Below, in pieces: positions 63,449 through 64,000 of a stretch of DNA of 64,000 nt. The position numbers and the translations under genes were made by a program. The notes beneath the pieces are model-generated. The model did no database searches and was not told the DNA's origin. It saw only the letters and a list, made by a program, of their open reading frames with translations. This DNA is from Treponema medium (GTDB lineage: Bacteria > Spirochaetota > Spirochaetia > Treponematales > Treponemataceae): positions 620,001 to 684,000 of the forward strand of contig NZ_CP031393.1 in NCBI RefSeq assembly GCF_017161265.1, written 5' to 3'. Every line of letters begins with the position of its first letter. Position 1 is the stretch's first letter.

Positions 63449-63814
63449 TTACTTCTTCTTACCGGCAACGGTCTTCTTCTTACCTTTGCGAGTACGGGAA
63501 TTGGTTCTTGTGCGTTGTCCGCGGACGGGCAAACCCTTACGATGTCGTAAACCACGATAGCAACCGATATCCATCAAGCGCTTTATATTTAAAGCGACCT
63601 CGGTACGAAGCCGACCTTCAACCTTGTAATCTTGGTCGATAACGGCACGGATAGCGGCAAGTTCATCCTGATTTAAATCGTTGATCATCCGCATCGGATC
63701 AATTTTTGATTTTTCGCAAATTGCTTTTGCAGATGAGTGAGATATTCCATAGATATACGTCAACGCGATATTAACATGTTTATTGGGGAGGTCGACCCCA
63801 GAAATACGAGCCAT
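63449..63814 (-). CDS. rpsM: 30S ribosomal protein S13
   Basis: 121 residues. [20 protein letters not shown] and [20 protein letters not shown], with [10 protein letters not shown] at the end, identify uS13, which contacts the P-site tRNA and the 50S subunit. GGAGGAA before the start. Confidence 0.97.
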   Translation of the reverse strand: MARISGVDLPNKHVNIALTYIYGISHSSAKAICEKSKIDPMRMINDLNQDELAAIRAVIDQDYKVEGRLRTEVALNIKRLMDIGCYRGLRHRKGLPVRGQRTRTNSRTRKGKKKTVAGKKK

Positions 63815-63830
63815 TCTTCAGTTTCCTCCA

Positions 63831-63944
63831 TTAGCCTTGGCGCTGCTTGTGTTTGGGATTAGTGCAGATAATCCGCACAATTCCATTGCGTTTAATAACC
63901 TTACATTTATCGCAAATAGGCTTTACGCTGGTTCTTACTTTCAT
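63831..63944 (-). CDS. rpmJ: 50S ribosomal protein L36
   Basis: 37 residues: [20 protein letters not shown], then [16 protein letters not shown]. The C-x2-C, C, H pattern is the zinc knuckle of bL36. Ribosome site AAGGAG. It is the first complete gene of the operon in the window; the 56 bases upstream probably hold the end of the preceding operon gene, which I cannot identify. Confidence 0.95.
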   Translation of the reverse strand: MKVRTSVKPICDKCKVIKRNGIVRIICTNPKHKQRQG

Positions 63945-64000
63945 ATTGTTTTTCTCCTTAACAAAAGAATAACCTTTCCCGAAATACTACAGATTCCGTG

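Overview
The window reads as chromosomal DNA of a host-associated, oral-type Treponema. The ribosomal/RNA polymerase block (rpmJ-rpsM-rpsK-rpoA-rplQ, minus strand, right edge), spirochaete-style lipoprotein signal peptides (short lipoboxes ending in SSC or TGC), many OmpA, FGE-sulfatase and LRR lipoproteins, a GrdX-like protein and the moderate GC with AT-rich islands all fit. Species cannot be fixed from the sequence alone. I saw no tRNA, rRNA, CRISPR array, intact transposase or integrase gene.

Layout. 1-4.4 kb: end of a membrane protein, then a minus-strand group (exported lipoprotein, YheO-type regulator, TtcA-type tRNA thiolase) and an OmpA-family protein. 4.7-5.5 kb: a HigBA-type toxin-antitoxin pair whose operator lies between the -35 and -10. 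5.6-10.8 kb: cation/proton antiporter, SemiSWEET, 5'-nucleotidase lipoprotein, YibE/F protein. 10.9-15 kb: chemoreceptor and secreted C69 dipeptidase. 15-17.4 kb: repeats, a truncated GNAT gene and an LRR lipoprotein. 17.8-21 kb: zinc-sensing ArsR/SmtB regulator with operator, and a P1B-type ATPase with a very His/Cys-rich insertion. 22.4-28.2 kb: an AT-rich accessory block with three integron attC-like sites, a Phd/ParE-type toxin-antitoxin pair, small cassette genes, an FGE-domain lipoprotein and a CPBP protease flanked by direct repeats; no integrase is in the window. 28.3-34.3 kb: TerB/zinc-ribbon protein, secreted protein, polyphosphate kinase, glycoside hydrolase. 34.5-38 kb: a GatB-asparaginase fusion, GrdX, HEAT protein. 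38-43.9 kb: outer-membrane protein, prolyl-tRNA editing protein, PEBP lipoprotein, S51 peptidase, then a scarred region (truncated radical SAM gene, 335-bp duplication, probable group II intron remnant). 43.9-51 kb: LysR regulator divergent from a redox/hydrolase operon with three flavodoxins (two exported). 51-57.7 kb: Dps, CtpA, RsmE, WecG, MtnK, RlmM-like genes. 58.5-60.7 kb: second chemoreceptor. 61-64 kb: ribosomal operon.

The most unusual signal is in the intergenic DNA. Several families of short palindromic elements are scattered over the window. In each, the copies keep the architecture, loops and flanks, while the stem sequences differ and stay base-paired. One array of these hairpins lies just downstream of a consensus sigma-70 promoter (57951-57978) followed by a run of twelve C. 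This suggests either structured RNA or a structure-dependent copying or repair mechanism. Some elements have eroded neighbouring genes: a GNAT acetyltransferase, the 5' end of a secreted protein gene, and the stop codon of an M20 peptidase.
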